The notes below the pieces were generated by a model. It searched no databases, was not told where the DNA came from, and saw only the letters and a program-made list of their open reading frames with translations. Shown in pieces: positions 19,289 through 29,355 of a stretch of DNA of 64,000 nt (within the stretch, counting starts at the first letter, position 1; each line of letters opens with the position of its first letter). Position numbers and translations under genes: made by a program. The DNA is from Sphingobacterium nematocida (GTDB lineage: Bacteria > Bacteroidota > Bacteroidia > Sphingobacteriales > Sphingobacteriaceae): positions 310,001-374,000 of the forward strand of contig NZ_FUZF01000001.1 in NCBI RefSeq assembly GCF_900168125.1. Reading direction: 5' to 3'.

Positions 19289-19367
19289 TTTTTGACTAGA
19301 ACCTTCCCTTCCCTTTGGTCACTTCTTATATAACTGACCGTACATTATAAACTGTATTAAACAAATT

Positions 19368-20507
19368 ATGAAGGAAGCTAAGCACTTACTTTCCCTTATT
19401 TTTCGATTTCTGAATCGCAAAGAGACACCGAGCGATAAGCAGGAACTATTGGACTGGTATGATACCTATGAAATAGGTTACGAACCTACAGAAGGTCATA
19501 TCGAACAAACGGGACATGCTGTCAAGGAGGAAGTGATGCATAGTATATATGCCGAACAGCCACAAAAGTCTTCGATTGGTTTCTGGCGCCCTTTTATAGC
19601 TGCAGCTTCACTCCTATTGGTTATCGGCTTAGGCTATTTCTGGTATGCACAATCGAATCGAGAGATCCTTGCCAGTCCCGATCTATTAGCCACTATTCAG
19701 CCTATGAATCCGCAAGCCAAAATCACTCTAGATAATGGTCAGGTCATTGACTTAGAAGAAATGGAAGCAAATAGCAGCATAAAACAAGGTAATACGGAGA
19801 TTGTAAAAGACAGTACAGGTCAAATATCTTATAGGCAACTAGAGCTGCGCACAGCCAATACAGGTAGCAGTACCATGCAGACACCGGCTACAGCAAACTA
19901 TACCCTTACCCTTTCGGACGGCACTACGGTTTTATTGAATGCAGATACACGTCTAAAATACCCCAATAACTTTGGTACCGGAGACCGTATCGTAGAGCTC
20001 GATGGTGAAGCTTATTTTAAAGTCAATCGAACAGCAAGCAAACAACGCTTTTTGGTCAAAACCAAACAGCAAATCACCGAAGTACTGGGTACTAGCTTCA
20101 ATATAAAAGCCCGTAAAGGACAATCCTTGGAGCAAACAACTTTGGAAGAAGGTTCTATTCGTGTCAGAAATGGTGGATCGGATCAATCGAAATTGCTCCT
20201 ACCGGGACAACAAGCGCAGGTATCCGCCACAAACATGGATATAAAAACTATCGATCTAGATGTGTCATTAGCCTGGACTAAAGGTTTTTTCTACCTCGAT
20301 GGTATACATACCGAAGAAACCTTGCAAGAGATTGCAGCTTGGTATGATATCGATATATCGTATACCAAACAAGTACATAAAAAAGTGTATAAGGGCAAAA
20401 TACCTAAAAACCTACCGTTGAACAAGCTCATTGAGCTGCTAGAATATACCGAATTGAAAACTAATCCCATAGTCGAAAATGACCGGGTTAAACTACTAAT
20501 CAAATAA
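19368..20507 (+). CDS. FecR family anti-sigma factor
   Basis: A 379-residue inner membrane regulator. It has a cytoplasmic N-terminal part (1-68), a single membrane helix (about 70-92, PFIAAASLLLVIGLGYFWYA), a periplasmic FecR domain (about 170-270; NYTLTLSDGTTVLLNADTRL, VLGTSFNIKA) and the C-terminal DUF4974 region (about 305-379, FFYLDGIHTEETLQEIAAWY). It follows its cognate ECF sigma gene and precedes SusC, so it should relay the SusC occupancy signal to the sigma factor. Confidence 0.94.
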   Translation: MKEAKHLLSLIFRFLNRKETPSDKQELLDWYDTYEIGYEPTEGHIEQTGHAVKEEVMHSIYAEQPQKSSIGFWRPFIAAASLLLVIGLGYFWYAQSNREILASPDLLATIQPMNPQAKITLDNGQVIDLEEMEANSSIKQGNTEIVKDSTGQISYRQLELRTANTGSSTMQTPATANYTLTLSDGTTVLLNADTRLKYPNNFGTGDRIVELDGEAYFKVNRTASKQRFLVKTKQQITEVLGTSFNIKARKGQSLEQTTLEEGSIRVRNGGSDQSKLLLPGQQAQVSATNMDIKTIDLDVSLAWTKGFFYLDGIHTEETLQEIAAWYDIDISYTKQVHKKVYKGKIPKNLPLNKLIELLEYTELKTNPIVENDRVKLLIK

Positions 20508-20578
20508 CAAACTATCTAAATGAATGCAACATGAGAAGAAAAATAACACCTAGCTAAGCATGGATTGCAACGAAAAAA

Positions 20579-20604
20579 CCGGAAAATGTTGACGCATTTC
20601 CCGG
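20579..20604 (+). terminator. Intercistronic hairpin between fecR and susC
   Basis: A 10-bp stem with one A.C mismatch (ccggaaaatg / catttcccgg, loop ttgacg) lies 72 bp after the FecR stop and 73 bp before the SusC ATG. There is no U-run, so it may be a weak terminator, attenuator or processing site separating regulator and receptor expression. A hairpin of the same size occupies the same gap in the second cassette. Confidence 0.4.
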
Positions 20605-20676
20605 CTATAATTAACGTTGCAAGCAACTCGATTCTATTTACTAACTGGAGTATTTACTTACAACAAGCCAAATTTA

Positions 20677-23600
20677 ATGAAAATTCACAAAAACCCAACC
20701 GGTTCTTCGTGGGAAGGCATTAGTGCGTTTTGGACCGGTCCTATGCGAAGCAAAATTATGAAATTTAATACCGTCGTACTCTTGGTAGGAACCTGTCTAT
20801 CGCAGGTCAATGCCCATACATACGGTCAGCAGGTCACCATAAACCGAAAGAAAGCACCACTCGAACAGGTTATCAAAGATCTCGAAAGACAGAGCAACTA
20901 CGTATTTCTTTACGATAAGGAAGTGGTGGAAAAGATCAAAAATATCGATGTATCTTTTCAGAACAAACCATTTCAGGACGCCCTAAATCAAATCTTGAAA
21001 AACACCGACTTAAAAGTTGACTTTTTCAACAATACGATTGTGCTCAAGAAAGTAGCTGGCCAAACCACAAACAAACTCAACAATACTACGCATGAAACAA
21101 CTGTACAACAAACACAAATAACAGGTCGTGTCGTAGATGAACAAGGCAAAGGTATTGCAAAAGCCTCTGTTAGGCTCAAATCGAACGGTCGTGCCACCTC
21201 AACAGATCATGACGGTAGTTTTAGTATACAGGCTTCTAGCAAATCCGACATCCTGATTATCTCTTGCATTGGCTATCAAGAACAAGAAGTAAATGCAGCG
21301 GGCAGTAATCTGCGAATAATATTGAGAAACGCAGAAAACAAAATGGAGGAAATAGTCGTCAGTACGGGTATAGTAGATCGTAACTTGAATACCTTTACGG
21401 GGGCTGCGTCACGACTTACAAAAGAAGAGCTGCAAAGGGTTAGTCACAAGAACGTGATCCAATCCTTAAAAGTTTTAGAACCTTCATTGATGATCTTTGA
21501 TAATTTGAATCTAGGATCCGATCCAAACGGCATGCCCGAGATGACATTAAGAGGGAACTCTACCTTTCCACAAGAGGGAAGCTCTGATTTGAAAGGCGAT
21601 TATATTAATAACCCCAATCAACCGCTCTTTATACTAGACGGATTTGAGGTAGGGCTCACCAAGGTGGTAGATCTGGACATGAACCGTATCGAAAGTATTA
21701 CGATACTCAAGGATGCTTCTGCAAAGGCGATATACGGGGCCAAAGCAGCTAATGGTGTAGTCGTTATAGAGACCAAAAAAAACACAGAAAACAAGGTCTT
21801 AATAACCTATAATGGTAGTTTGGATGCTGAATTACCCGATTTGAGCAGCTACAACTTAACGAACTCTGCTGAAAAACTAGAGGCGGAGCGTATCTATGGT
21901 CTATATTCTGAAATCCATAGCTACGACCCGAATTATGTGAAACAACTCACCTTAGACCAACAATATAATCAGCGCCTTAAAGCTGTGTTGTCGGGTGTCA
22001 ATACCGATTGGATGTCGTTACCACTACGCAATGCCATAGGTCAAAAACATGGAGTATCTGTTGAATTGGGTGATAGAGATCTTAAGTTAATCACGGATTT
22101 TTCATATAATAACGTAGAAGGGGTAATGAAAGGCTCCAAGAGGGATGTTATCGCCACCAATGCAATGATGTCTTACCGTTTCAAAGGATTTCTATTCCGC
22201 AACATTATTAGCTATACCGCAGGCTCCAGTAACGATTCACCCTACGGTACATTTGATGAGTATGCAAAAATGAACCCATATTGGACACCTTACGACGAAT
22301 TTGGAAATCTAAAGATGAATGCGGAAACGGGCCTGGTACCCTACGTAGGTAGCGTAGCGGCAGAGGTTCAATCCTTTCCCAACCCACTCTACAACTCGAC
22401 ACTTAACACCAAATTAGCCAAGAGTTATACAGAATTCACCAACAACCTATATGCAGAGGCAGCATTAGCCGCAGGTTTAAAAATGCTTCTTCGTGGCAGT
22501 TTCACCAACACCAAAAATGAGGCTGACGAGTTCTACCCTGCCAATCACTTAAGATTTGCTAATTATTCAGGAGATGATTTCTTTAGAAAAGGTTCTTATA
22601 AAAAGAATGAGGGAACTCAAATGCGATATTCTGGGGATATAAACATCAATTACAACAAACCTTTTGGCGAAAAACATCTGCTCTTTGTTAATGCAGGGGG
22701 ATCCGTTAGTCAGCGTTCTTTTGAGGAAGTGATTTATAACACTGAAGGTTTTCCAAATGACAGGATGAACGATATACTATTCGCAAAACAATATGCCAAA
22801 TATCAAAACAGACCCTCTGGATCCGAAGGGACAACGCGTGATCTAGGTTTACTTTCAATTGCCAGTTACTCGTACGATAACCGACTATTTGCAGATGCAT
22901 CTGTGCGGGCCTCTGCCTCTTCTCAATTCGGGACCAACAAACGCTGGGGAGCCTTTTGGAGTACGGGAGTTGGCTGGAACATTCATAACGAAAAATGGCT
23001 AAGCCAATACCAGATCTTTGATAGGCTTAAGCTACGTGGTTCAGTAGGATCAACCGGGTCTCAAAATTTCAGCTCCTACCAATCCATGGCTACTTATACC
23101 TACTTCCTAGACAAAGTTTATCAAGGATATCTAGGTTCGTACCTTAAAGGGATGGCTAATCCGGATTTAAAATGGCAACAGAAAATGGATTACAATGTAG
23201 GCTTGGATTTTTCTATCCGACGTAAATTATCAGGTCGCTTAGATTACTATAACTCGATTACAGAAAATACACTAGTTGATTTTAGCTTACCACCATCATC
23301 AGGATTTGCCTCCGTTAAGGAGAACATGGGAAAAATAAAGAACACCGGAATCGAGCTTATGCTGACTTACATGGCATACTCCGACCCTACAAATCGTGCT
23401 TTCTTATCTTTTACCGGATCGGCTATTAAGAACACCAACAAAATTGTTTCTATATCCGATGCGTTGAAGTCATTTAATGAATTACAAGATCAGGTAGCTG
23501 GAGATCGCTTCAATAACAGACCTGTAACCAAATATTACGATGGGGTGTCTATGAATGCGATATGGGCTGTACGCTCATTGGGTATAGATCCGGCCAACGG

Positions 23601-24174
23601 GCAGGAAATATATATAAAGCAAGATGGCAGTAAAACCTACACCTATTCTGCAGCGGATCAGGTTGTAGTTGGTGACAAAATACCTAAAGTCTCTGGTTCA
23701 TTTGGGATTAACGGCGAATACAAAGGCTTTGGCTTATCGGCTTATTTTAGGTTCTTATTCGGCGGCCAGCTCTACAATCAGACGTTGATCGATCGGGTAG
23801 AAAATGTAGACATGAGCTACAACGTGGACAAACGCGTACTTTATGGCACCTGGCACCAACCTGGAGATGTAAAGCCTTTTAAAGCTTTAGGTTCTGTAGA
23901 AATACAACAAGAAGACGGCTCCTGGGAACGAAAGTTTTTGCGCACACAGGCTTCCGACCGCTTTGTGATGGATCAGAACGAAATAGCACTATCATCATTA
24001 AGTCTGTCGTATGATTTTTACCGTTGGAATTACCTTAAGCAAATTGGTCTGGATAGATTGCGCTGTGCTTTATATACCAACGATGTGTTTACGATATCCA
24101 GTATTCCTATTGAACGTGGATTGAGTTACCCATTTGCACGTAAGTTTTCATTCAGTTTAACTGCAACATTTTAA
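20677..24174 (+). CDS. SusC/RagA family TonB-linked outer membrane receptor with STN domain
   Basis: A 1165-residue outer membrane transporter that imports a substrate delivered by SusD. It has a long positively charged N-terminal extension, then a hydrophobic signal (KFNTVVLLVGTCLSQVNAH). The STN signalling domain (about 55-120, APLEQVIKDLERQSNYVFLY) comes next, followed by a carboxypeptidase-regulatory domain (about 145-225, ITGRVVDEQGKGIAKASV). The plug is about 235-370 (SIRSESITILKDASAKAIYG-type motif and NGVVVIETKK), then the barrel. The ATG at 20677 was chosen; the upstream frame has only a TTG. The STN domain fits control by the preceding sigma/FecR pair. Confidence 0.95.
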   Translation: MKIHKNPTGSSWEGISAFWTGPMRSKIMKFNTVVLLVGTCLSQVNAHTYGQQVTINRKKAPLEQVIKDLERQSNYVFLYDKEVVEKIKNIDVSFQNKPFQDALNQILKNTDLKVDFFNNTIVLKKVAGQTTNKLNNTTHETTVQQTQITGRVVDEQGKGIAKASVRLKSNGRATSTDHDGSFSIQASSKSDILIISCIGYQEQEVNAAGSNLRIILRNAENKMEEIVVSTGIVDRNLNTFTGAASRLTKEELQRVSHKNVIQSLKVLEPSLMIFDNLNLGSDPNGMPEMTLRGNSTFPQEGSSDLKGDYINNPNQPLFILDGFEVGLTKVVDLDMNRIESITILKDASAKAIYGAKAANGVVVIETKKNTENKVLITYNGSLDAELPDLSSYNLTNSAEKLEAERIYGLYSEIHSYDPNYVKQLTLDQQYNQRLKAVLSGVNTDWMSLPLRNAIGQKHGVSVELGDRDLKLITDFSYNNVEGVMKGSKRDVIATNAMMSYRFKGFLFRNIISYTAGSSNDSPYGTFDEYAKMNPYWTPYDEFGNLKMNAETGLVPYVGSVAAEVQSFPNPLYNSTLNTKLAKSYTEFTNNLYAEAALAAGLKMLLRGSFTNTKNEADEFYPANHLRFANYSGDDFFRKGSYKKNEGTQMRYSGDININYNKPFGEKHLLFVNAGGSVSQRSFEEVIYNTEGFPNDRMNDILFAKQYAKYQNRPSGSEGTTRDLGLLSIASYSYDNRLFADASVRASASSQFGTNKRWGAFWSTGVGWNIHNEKWLSQYQIFDRLKLRGSVGSTGSQNFSSYQSMATYTYFLDKVYQGYLGSYLKGMANPDLKWQQKMDYNVGLDFSIRRKLSGRLDYYNSITENTLVDFSLPPSSGFASVKENMGKIKNTGIELMLTYMAYSDPTNRAFLSFTGSAIKNTNKIVSISDALKSFNELQDQVAGDRFNNRPVTKYYDGVSMNAIWAVRSLGIDPANGQEIYIKQDGSKTYTYSAADQVVVGDKIPKVSGSFGINGEYKGFGLSAYFRFLFGGQLYNQTLIDRVENVDMSYNVDKRVLYGTWHQPGDVKPFKALGSVEIQQEDGSWERKFLRTQASDRFVMDQNEIALSSLSLSYDFYRWNYLKQIGLDRLRCALYTNDVFTISSIPIERGLSYPFARKFSFSLTATF

Positions 24175-24185
24175 AGAAATATAAA

Positions 24186-25676
24186 ATGAAAAAAATTATT
24201 CCAATCGCCTTATTCGCAGTACTCGGTTTTAGCTCTTGTGAAAAATGGCTTGCTATAACACCCAAATCTGAAATTGCTTCAGATGAATTATTTAAATCCG
24301 AACAAGGATTTAAGGATGCTTTAATGGGGGCATATCTATTGATGACCGACCGAGGTATTTATGGCTTTGAAAGTACAATTGGTTTTATTGATGCACTCGC
24401 GCAACAGTACCCAACCACTGTTGTAAACCATCCCTATGCCAATGTTTCCACCTACCAATACCAGTCCACTCAAGTTATAAATCCTAAAGACAATATCTGG
24501 AGTAAAAGTTATTCCGTCATTGCGAACTTAAACAATCTTATTAGCCAAATTGAAGATTATAAAGATAAAATTCACCCCACCCATTATAATTTGATTAAAG
24601 GCGAAGCTTTAGGATTACGTGCCTACATCCACCTCGATCTGTACCGTTTATTTGGCTACGGAAATCTAATTAACTCGCCTACAGATTTAGATAGAATCAC
24701 GTTACCTTATGTGGACAAATACATTAAAACGATGACCCTCCCCGTTTCCGGAAAAGTATATCTCGAAAATGTAGAACGGGATTTGCAAGAGGCCGAAAAA
24801 CTCATGATCAATTATGATCCGGCATTAATAACTGCTACAAATGATTTAGGAGGTGTCGAGATTCCAAATGCGGATAACTTCTATAGTGACCGTAGAATGC
24901 GCTTTAATTATTACGCTGTAAAAGCAACACAGGCCAGATTGTACTTATGGAAAGGTAATTACGAAAAAGCAATAGAAGCAGCTGAATTGGTAGCCACCAA
25001 AGCTAGAGGTACATTGGTTTCTTTTCACAATGGAAGCATCAATAATCCAGACCCTTTACAAAAAGACTATACCTTCAGTGCTGAACATATTTTTGGCTTA
25101 AACGTACAGAATATGTTTGAAGTGATTAAGCCGTACATCACACAATTCGGACCAGACGGAATTAATGTCAATAGCCGTAGACTAAACCATAACGGTACAG
25201 TTGCTAATACCTTATATGAGATCAACACTAAAGGAGGTATGTCGCTATCCGATTATCGCTACAAAGAACTCTATAATAAAATATCAACAAACGATTACTT
25301 ATTGCTAAAGTTTCATTACGTAGACCGTTCCACCTATAAAGACAGAATGCCTTTGATTCGACTTCCAGAGATGTTCTATATATTGGCCGAATGCTATAAT
25401 GAGACCAATCAAAGCAATTTGGCCGTAAGGATGTTGAACACCGTACGTATCAATAGAGGGATAGCACCAACCTATAATCTCCCGGAAACCTTAACGAAAG
25501 AAGAAGTTCAAGTTCAAATACAGCTGGAATACCGGAAAGAATTTGTCTCCGAAGGACAGTTATTTTATTACTATAAACGTCGGGGAAATGAGGCTATACC
25601 AAATACCAACAAGCCAATGGACAATACGGTATATGTATTGCCTTTACCGCAGCGTGAAATTGAAATGGGTAACTAA
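24186..25676 (+). CDS. SusD/RagB family nutrient-binding lipoprotein
   Basis: A 496-residue outer-surface lipoprotein with signal FAVLGFSSC (lipid-anchored Cys18). The SusD-like N-terminal region (SEIASDELFKSEQGFKDALMGAY) and the RagB C-terminal part (RLPEMFYILAECYNE, EYRKEFVSEGQLFYYYKRRG) are clear. It begins 11 bp after SusC and forms the receptor pair with it. The ligand is not evident. The stop codon overlaps an ATG of the next frame, indicating close coupling with the downstream lipoprotein gene. Confidence 0.95.
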   Translation: MKKIIPIALFAVLGFSSCEKWLAITPKSEIASDELFKSEQGFKDALMGAYLLMTDRGIYGFESTIGFIDALAQQYPTTVVNHPYANVSTYQYQSTQVINPKDNIWSKSYSVIANLNNLISQIEDYKDKIHPTHYNLIKGEALGLRAYIHLDLYRLFGYGNLINSPTDLDRITLPYVDKYIKTMTLPVSGKVYLENVERDLQEAEKLMINYDPALITATNDLGGVEIPNADNFYSDRRMRFNYYAVKATQARLYLWKGNYEKAIEAAELVATKARGTLVSFHNGSINNPDPLQKDYTFSAEHIFGLNVQNMFEVIKPYITQFGPDGINVNSRRLNHNGTVANTLYEINTKGGMSLSDYRYKELYNKISTNDYLLLKFHYVDRSTYKDRMPLIRLPEMFYILAECYNETNQSNLAVRMLNTVRINRGIAPTYNLPETLTKEEVQVQIQLEYRKEFVSEGQLFYYYKRRGNEAIPNTNKPMDNTVYVLPLPQREIEMGN

Positions 25677-25702
25677 TGTTAAAAATACTGAAAGGAATTA
25701 TT

Positions 25703-26428
25703 ATGAAAAAGAACAACATACTTTTCACACTTTCCCTCTTCATTCTAGCATTGCTGGGGGCTTGCAAAAAAGAAGAGTTAAAGATTTATATCGACGAGTC
25801 ACCTTCTCTATATGGATTATCAGGTTATTCATATTCATTTATTGAGGACATGGAGGCGCAATCAAAAACCATTTTCCTGACCGCGCGACTGTCTGGTGAA
25901 CCCAAAGATTATGATCGAGAATTTAAGGTTGAAGCCATCTTTGACAGCACGACGACAGCTAAGCCCGAATGGTTTGAAATCCAAGAAGGAACATTGCCAA
26001 AAAACAGTACTGAAGCCCAGATTCCAATCGTACTAAAGCGAAACACGACAGTAGACACATCCTTAGTTGACCTCAATGTACACATTGTACCCTCTGAAGA
26101 TCTTGGGACCATGTTAAACACAAGATCAAAAATAACCTGGACAGCGAAAATTATACAGCCCGTCAATTGGAGGTGGATGCGCTTCTATTTGGGAGCAGAT
26201 TTCTCTACGGGTTGGTACAAATTTTTGATAGAAGTTACAGGAAGAACATCATTCCCTTTCGATCCAACACAAGCAGACAAAGAGACTTGGTGGATGTCGA
26301 CCGGTGAAGTACAAGCGTTAGGTCTTAAGGCAAAGGAAGCTCTAATTAAATATAATATGGAGCACCCGGGGGAACCTTTTACCCATAATGACGGTCCAAA
26401 AAAAGGACTTCCTGTCGTTTTTTATTAA
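25703..26428 (+). CDS. DUF4843 domain lipoprotein
   Basis: A 241-residue lipoprotein with signal and lipobox LALLGAC (Cys22), followed by a beta-rich domain typical of DUF4843, which is found almost only next to SusC/SusD pairs. An ATG overlapping the SusD stop (25676) would give a longer N-terminus. The ATG at 25703 is preferred because it has an AAGGA-like ribosome site 8 bases upstream and gives a standard lipoprotein signal. Probably a surface accessory of the SusCD complex. Confidence 0.85.
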   Translation: MKKNNILFTLSLFILALLGACKKEELKIYIDESPSLYGLSGYSYSFIEDMEAQSKTIFLTARLSGEPKDYDREFKVEAIFDSTTTAKPEWFEIQEGTLPKNSTEAQIPIVLKRNTTVDTSLVDLNVHIVPSEDLGTMLNTRSKITWTAKIIQPVNWRWMRFYLGADFSTGWYKFLIEVTGRTSFPFDPTQADKETWWMSTGEVQALGLKAKEALIKYNMEHPGEPFTHNDGPKKGLPVVFY

Positions 26429-26445
26429 CTTTTTAGACTAAGACA

Positions 26446-28017
26446 ATGAAACATATAATCTATATATTATCTTTCATCACCTTGCTGATGTCTGCTTGCT
26501 TAAAAGACACTTCAACTTTAAATATGTATGAAGTATCCGAGATCGGCATCGATACGACTGGCCTACCCATTGCTTATACCATATATCAACGCGATACTTT
26601 AAAAATCGCGCCAACAGTCAGTGTACAAAATACCGATAAAGGGACTCTAAAATACAAATGGACATTAAACGCTTATGGTGGTTACGAACGCTTATTGGGC
26701 ACCCAAGAGCATTTGTCCGCAATAATAAATGAGACACCGTCTTCAACGCCGTATAAACTTATTTTCACAGCCACCGATTCCACAAATAATGTCAAAGCAT
26801 TTTTCACTTGGGATATTACTGTTATTTCACTCTTTGGCGATGGACTTATTGTAGCCGACACCAAGGATGAACAAAATACAGATGTTAGCTTAATTATGGC
26901 ATTTAATTTTACAGGAGCCATTACCAAAGACAGTGCTTCACAAAAAATCATGTATAATGCCTATAGTTCAGCTAATGGTGAGAAAATAAAAGGAATTGTA
27001 AATCAGCTAAACTTTCATAGGCGCTTCTCATATAAAGACATAACATTTATGACAGACCAGTCATACTTAAGAATTAATCCAGACTCTTATATCAAGACAC
27101 AGGGTGGCAATGAACTTTTTATTATTCCACCGGATAAACTGGCCCCCAATGACGTATCAACGGTCGTTAATAACAATCACCGTCAGTTCTTGATTAACAA
27201 TGGTAAAGTGTACGGACGGTATGGGGAGAATCAAAAGTTTGGCTATTATTTTCTTCCATCCGATGATAAGGGCTATAAAGCTTTTAGAGTTTGTGGATTT
27301 AACACAGGCTTAGGGGGCATAACCTATGACGAATTAAACAATCGCTTCCTCTTAGTAGCAGATGCCGCTTCTATGGATCGACCTCTGATCAATTTCCCAG
27401 CTACACATAATGAAGCAACATTTGACCCGAATAATATGGGAAATAAGACTTGCTTAGACATGTTTGAAGGTTATGATCAGCGGATTATTTCTATTATGAA
27501 AGAACGTGATCAGGAAAAATACTATGCTTACCAAATAAAACGCTCTAATCCAGTGTCGGGATCTATGGGGATTGCGCTTAATGATCTAAGTGCAAACCCA
27601 GACATTAGTAATGCAAAATTTTTCTCCACATCTAGCAGTGAGCAGGTACTATTCTACGCTACGGAAGATAAAGTATATGCAACAATAGTTGAATTGGGTG
27701 TGCCGTCCACTACGAATCTCCGGTATACAGCTAATTCCGGCGAAAAGATAACTGGGATGAAAATAATATTTACGTCAAATGGGAAAACATATATACCAAG
27801 TACAAGCGATCCTTTGGATTGGTCAAAGCGAACAACTATAGGTGCTGCCCAACGTCTAGTTGTGCTAAGCACATATAATGCAAGCAGCAAGACCGGGAAG
27901 ATAATAACCATTCCTATCGAAATATTAGGTGTAGGTGGTTTAGTTACAAATCCAGATTACATCCGTACGTATGAGGGTTTTGGCCGTATTACAGCTTTTG
28001 ACATGCAATTGCCATAA
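26446..28017 (+). CDS. PKD-like family surface lipoprotein
   Basis: A 523-residue lipoprotein with lipobox LLMSAC (Cys18). The first 110 mature residues form a PKD/Ig-like domain (TYKWT-type KYKWTLNAYGG, TDSTNNVKAFFTWDITV). The remainder looks like a repeated beta-propeller-like or lectin-like domain (FFLPSDDKGYKAFR, LFATEDKVYA-type segments). This architecture is common as the fourth gene of SusC-SusD-DUF4843 loci, where it likely helps capture the substrate at the cell surface. Spaced 17 bp after the DUF4843 gene. Confidence 0.82.
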   Translation: MKHIIYILSFITLLMSACLKDTSTLNMYEVSEIGIDTTGLPIAYTIYQRDTLKIAPTVSVQNTDKGTLKYKWTLNAYGGYERLLGTQEHLSAIINETPSSTPYKLIFTATDSTNNVKAFFTWDITVISLFGDGLIVADTKDEQNTDVSLIMAFNFTGAITKDSASQKIMYNAYSSANGEKIKGIVNQLNFHRRFSYKDITFMTDQSYLRINPDSYIKTQGGNELFIIPPDKLAPNDVSTVVNNNHRQFLINNGKVYGRYGENQKFGYYFLPSDDKGYKAFRVCGFNTGLGGITYDELNNRFLLVADAASMDRPLINFPATHNEATFDPNNMGNKTCLDMFEGYDQRIISIMKERDQEKYYAYQIKRSNPVSGSMGIALNDLSANPDISNAKFFSTSSSEQVLFYATEDKVYATIVELGVPSTTNLRYTANSGEKITGMKIIFTSNGKTYIPSTSDPLDWSKRTTIGAAQRLVVLSTYNASSKTGKIITIPIEILGVGGLVTNPDYIRTYEGFGRITAFDMQLP

Positions 28018-28063
28018 TAAAGTCGCTCATTAACTGATTAAAAAATTAAATTATACTATAAAA

Positions 28064-29293
28064 ATGAAAAAAGTAAAAAACATTATACTAGCTATTGCTA
28101 CCCTATTCATAGGCAGCACCGTCAGCGGTCAAGGAATTCAGTTTGAACATAATTACAAAGATGCCCTCGCTCGAGCTAAAAAGGAGAAAAAGGCCATTTT
28201 CGTGGATTTCTATACATCTTGGTGTGGACCATGTAAACAAATGGACGCCGATGTATTCTCCAAAAAAAACGCTGGCGATTACTTCAATAGTAATTTTGTC
28301 AACTTGAAAATTCAATGTGACGATAAGGGCGAAGGTGTCGAGTTAGGCAAACAATACAAGATCGCGGCCTACCCTACCCTGATGGTTATGGATGCGGATG
28401 GTAATGCTATGCACTCTATGGCTGGAGGTACTTCCATTCAAGGCTTAATCGAATTTTCTAAAGTCGCGATGGATCCAAACCGCAATCAATTGACACTTAT
28501 CAAAAAATTTGAAGCTGGCGAGCGCGATCATAGCTTTCTGACAAAATATTTTGAGATGTTGGTAAAATCTTATCAAAGCGAAAAAGCTACAGCCGATTTT
28601 GATAAGTACTTTACATCCTTATCGAAGTCTCAGAAATTAACAAAGAACACCTATGATCTCATGGAAGTTGTGAAACCAGCACCATTTTCAGCTCCTTTTG
28701 ACTTTCTGGAGCAGAATAAAAAAGAATTTTACAAAATTGTAGGAAAAGAACAAGTTGATAAAACAATCGCCAATAAATACCTCTGGTACCTAAAAGCGTT
28801 ACAAGATGATGGATTATCGACTAAAGACATGACGAATTTCAACGACAAGATGAAAATCTTCAAATCTAAAAACTATCCTTATTACGATGAATATGCTGCA
28901 TTCTGCGATATTTTTAATTCCAAAACAGCAGACAACAGCGATTACGACGTACCGTTGTACAAGAAAAAAGGTACCGCATTTTTAGATAAATATGGTAAAA
29001 ACAATGCGCAGTATACCTTAGCATTGACCAGCTTGCTAGGTAATTTCACCGGTAAAAAAGACCAAAACGTGGAAGGTATTAAATGGATGGAAGACCTACT
29101 AGCATGGGACAATAAGCCTAGCTACTATAACACCTACCTATACATCACTTGGCGTAACTATCAATTTGACAAAGCGTTAGAAATAGCCGAAAAGATGAAA
29201 GCTAACGCTATTGCGAACAACAGTTCAACAGCCGATGCAGAAAAAAACATCCAAATGGTCAAAGATCTCAAAGCTAAATACGGCAACAAATAA
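28064..29293 (+). CDS. Exported thioredoxin-fold protein with helical C-terminal domain
   Basis: A 409-residue periplasmic protein with a signal peptide (1-22, ending TVSGQ). The thioredoxin domain (25-135) has FYTSWCGPCKQMDADVF with redox Cys54 and Cys57 and the cis-Pro motif AYPTLMV. About 260 residues of mainly alpha-helical, TPR-like sequence follow (MEDLLAWDNKPSYYNTYLYI). It probably reduces or isomerises disulfides of surface or imported proteins. It is the fifth gene of the SusCD unit, 46 bp after the PKD-like gene, and is followed by a strong terminator. Confidence 0.9.
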   Translation: MKKVKNIILAIATLFIGSTVSGQGIQFEHNYKDALARAKKEKKAIFVDFYTSWCGPCKQMDADVFSKKNAGDYFNSNFVNLKIQCDDKGEGVELGKQYKIAAYPTLMVMDADGNAMHSMAGGTSIQGLIEFSKVAMDPNRNQLTLIKKFEAGERDHSFLTKYFEMLVKSYQSEKATADFDKYFTSLSKSQKLTKNTYDLMEVVKPAPFSAPFDFLEQNKKEFYKIVGKEQVDKTIANKYLWYLKALQDDGLSTKDMTNFNDKMKIFKSKNYPYYDEYAAFCDIFNSKTADNSDYDVPLYKKKGTAFLDKYGKNNAQYTLALTSLLGNFTGKKDQNVEGIKWMEDLLAWDNKPSYYNTYLYITWRNYQFDKALEIAEKMKANAIANNSSTADAEKNIQMVKDLKAKYGNK

Positions 29294-29301
29294 AGATAAA
29301 A

Positions 29302-29328
29302 CTTAAGGCACGGCTTCCGTGCCTTAAG
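29302..29328 (+). terminator. Rho-independent terminator after the thioredoxin gene
   Basis: Perfect 12-bp stem cttaaggcacgg / ccgtgccttaag with a 3-base loop, followed by cgattttat. It ends the SusCD operon proper, although the TlpA gene on the same strand starts only 27 bp later. Confidence 0.75.
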
Positions 29329-29355
29329 CGATTTTATAATTCAACATTCCTATTA

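Noticed and set aside
20508..20676. TTG at 20617 as SusC start
   Set aside because: ATG 20677 follows the hairpin and gives the usual basic N-terminal extension; the extra 20 residues add nothing typical.
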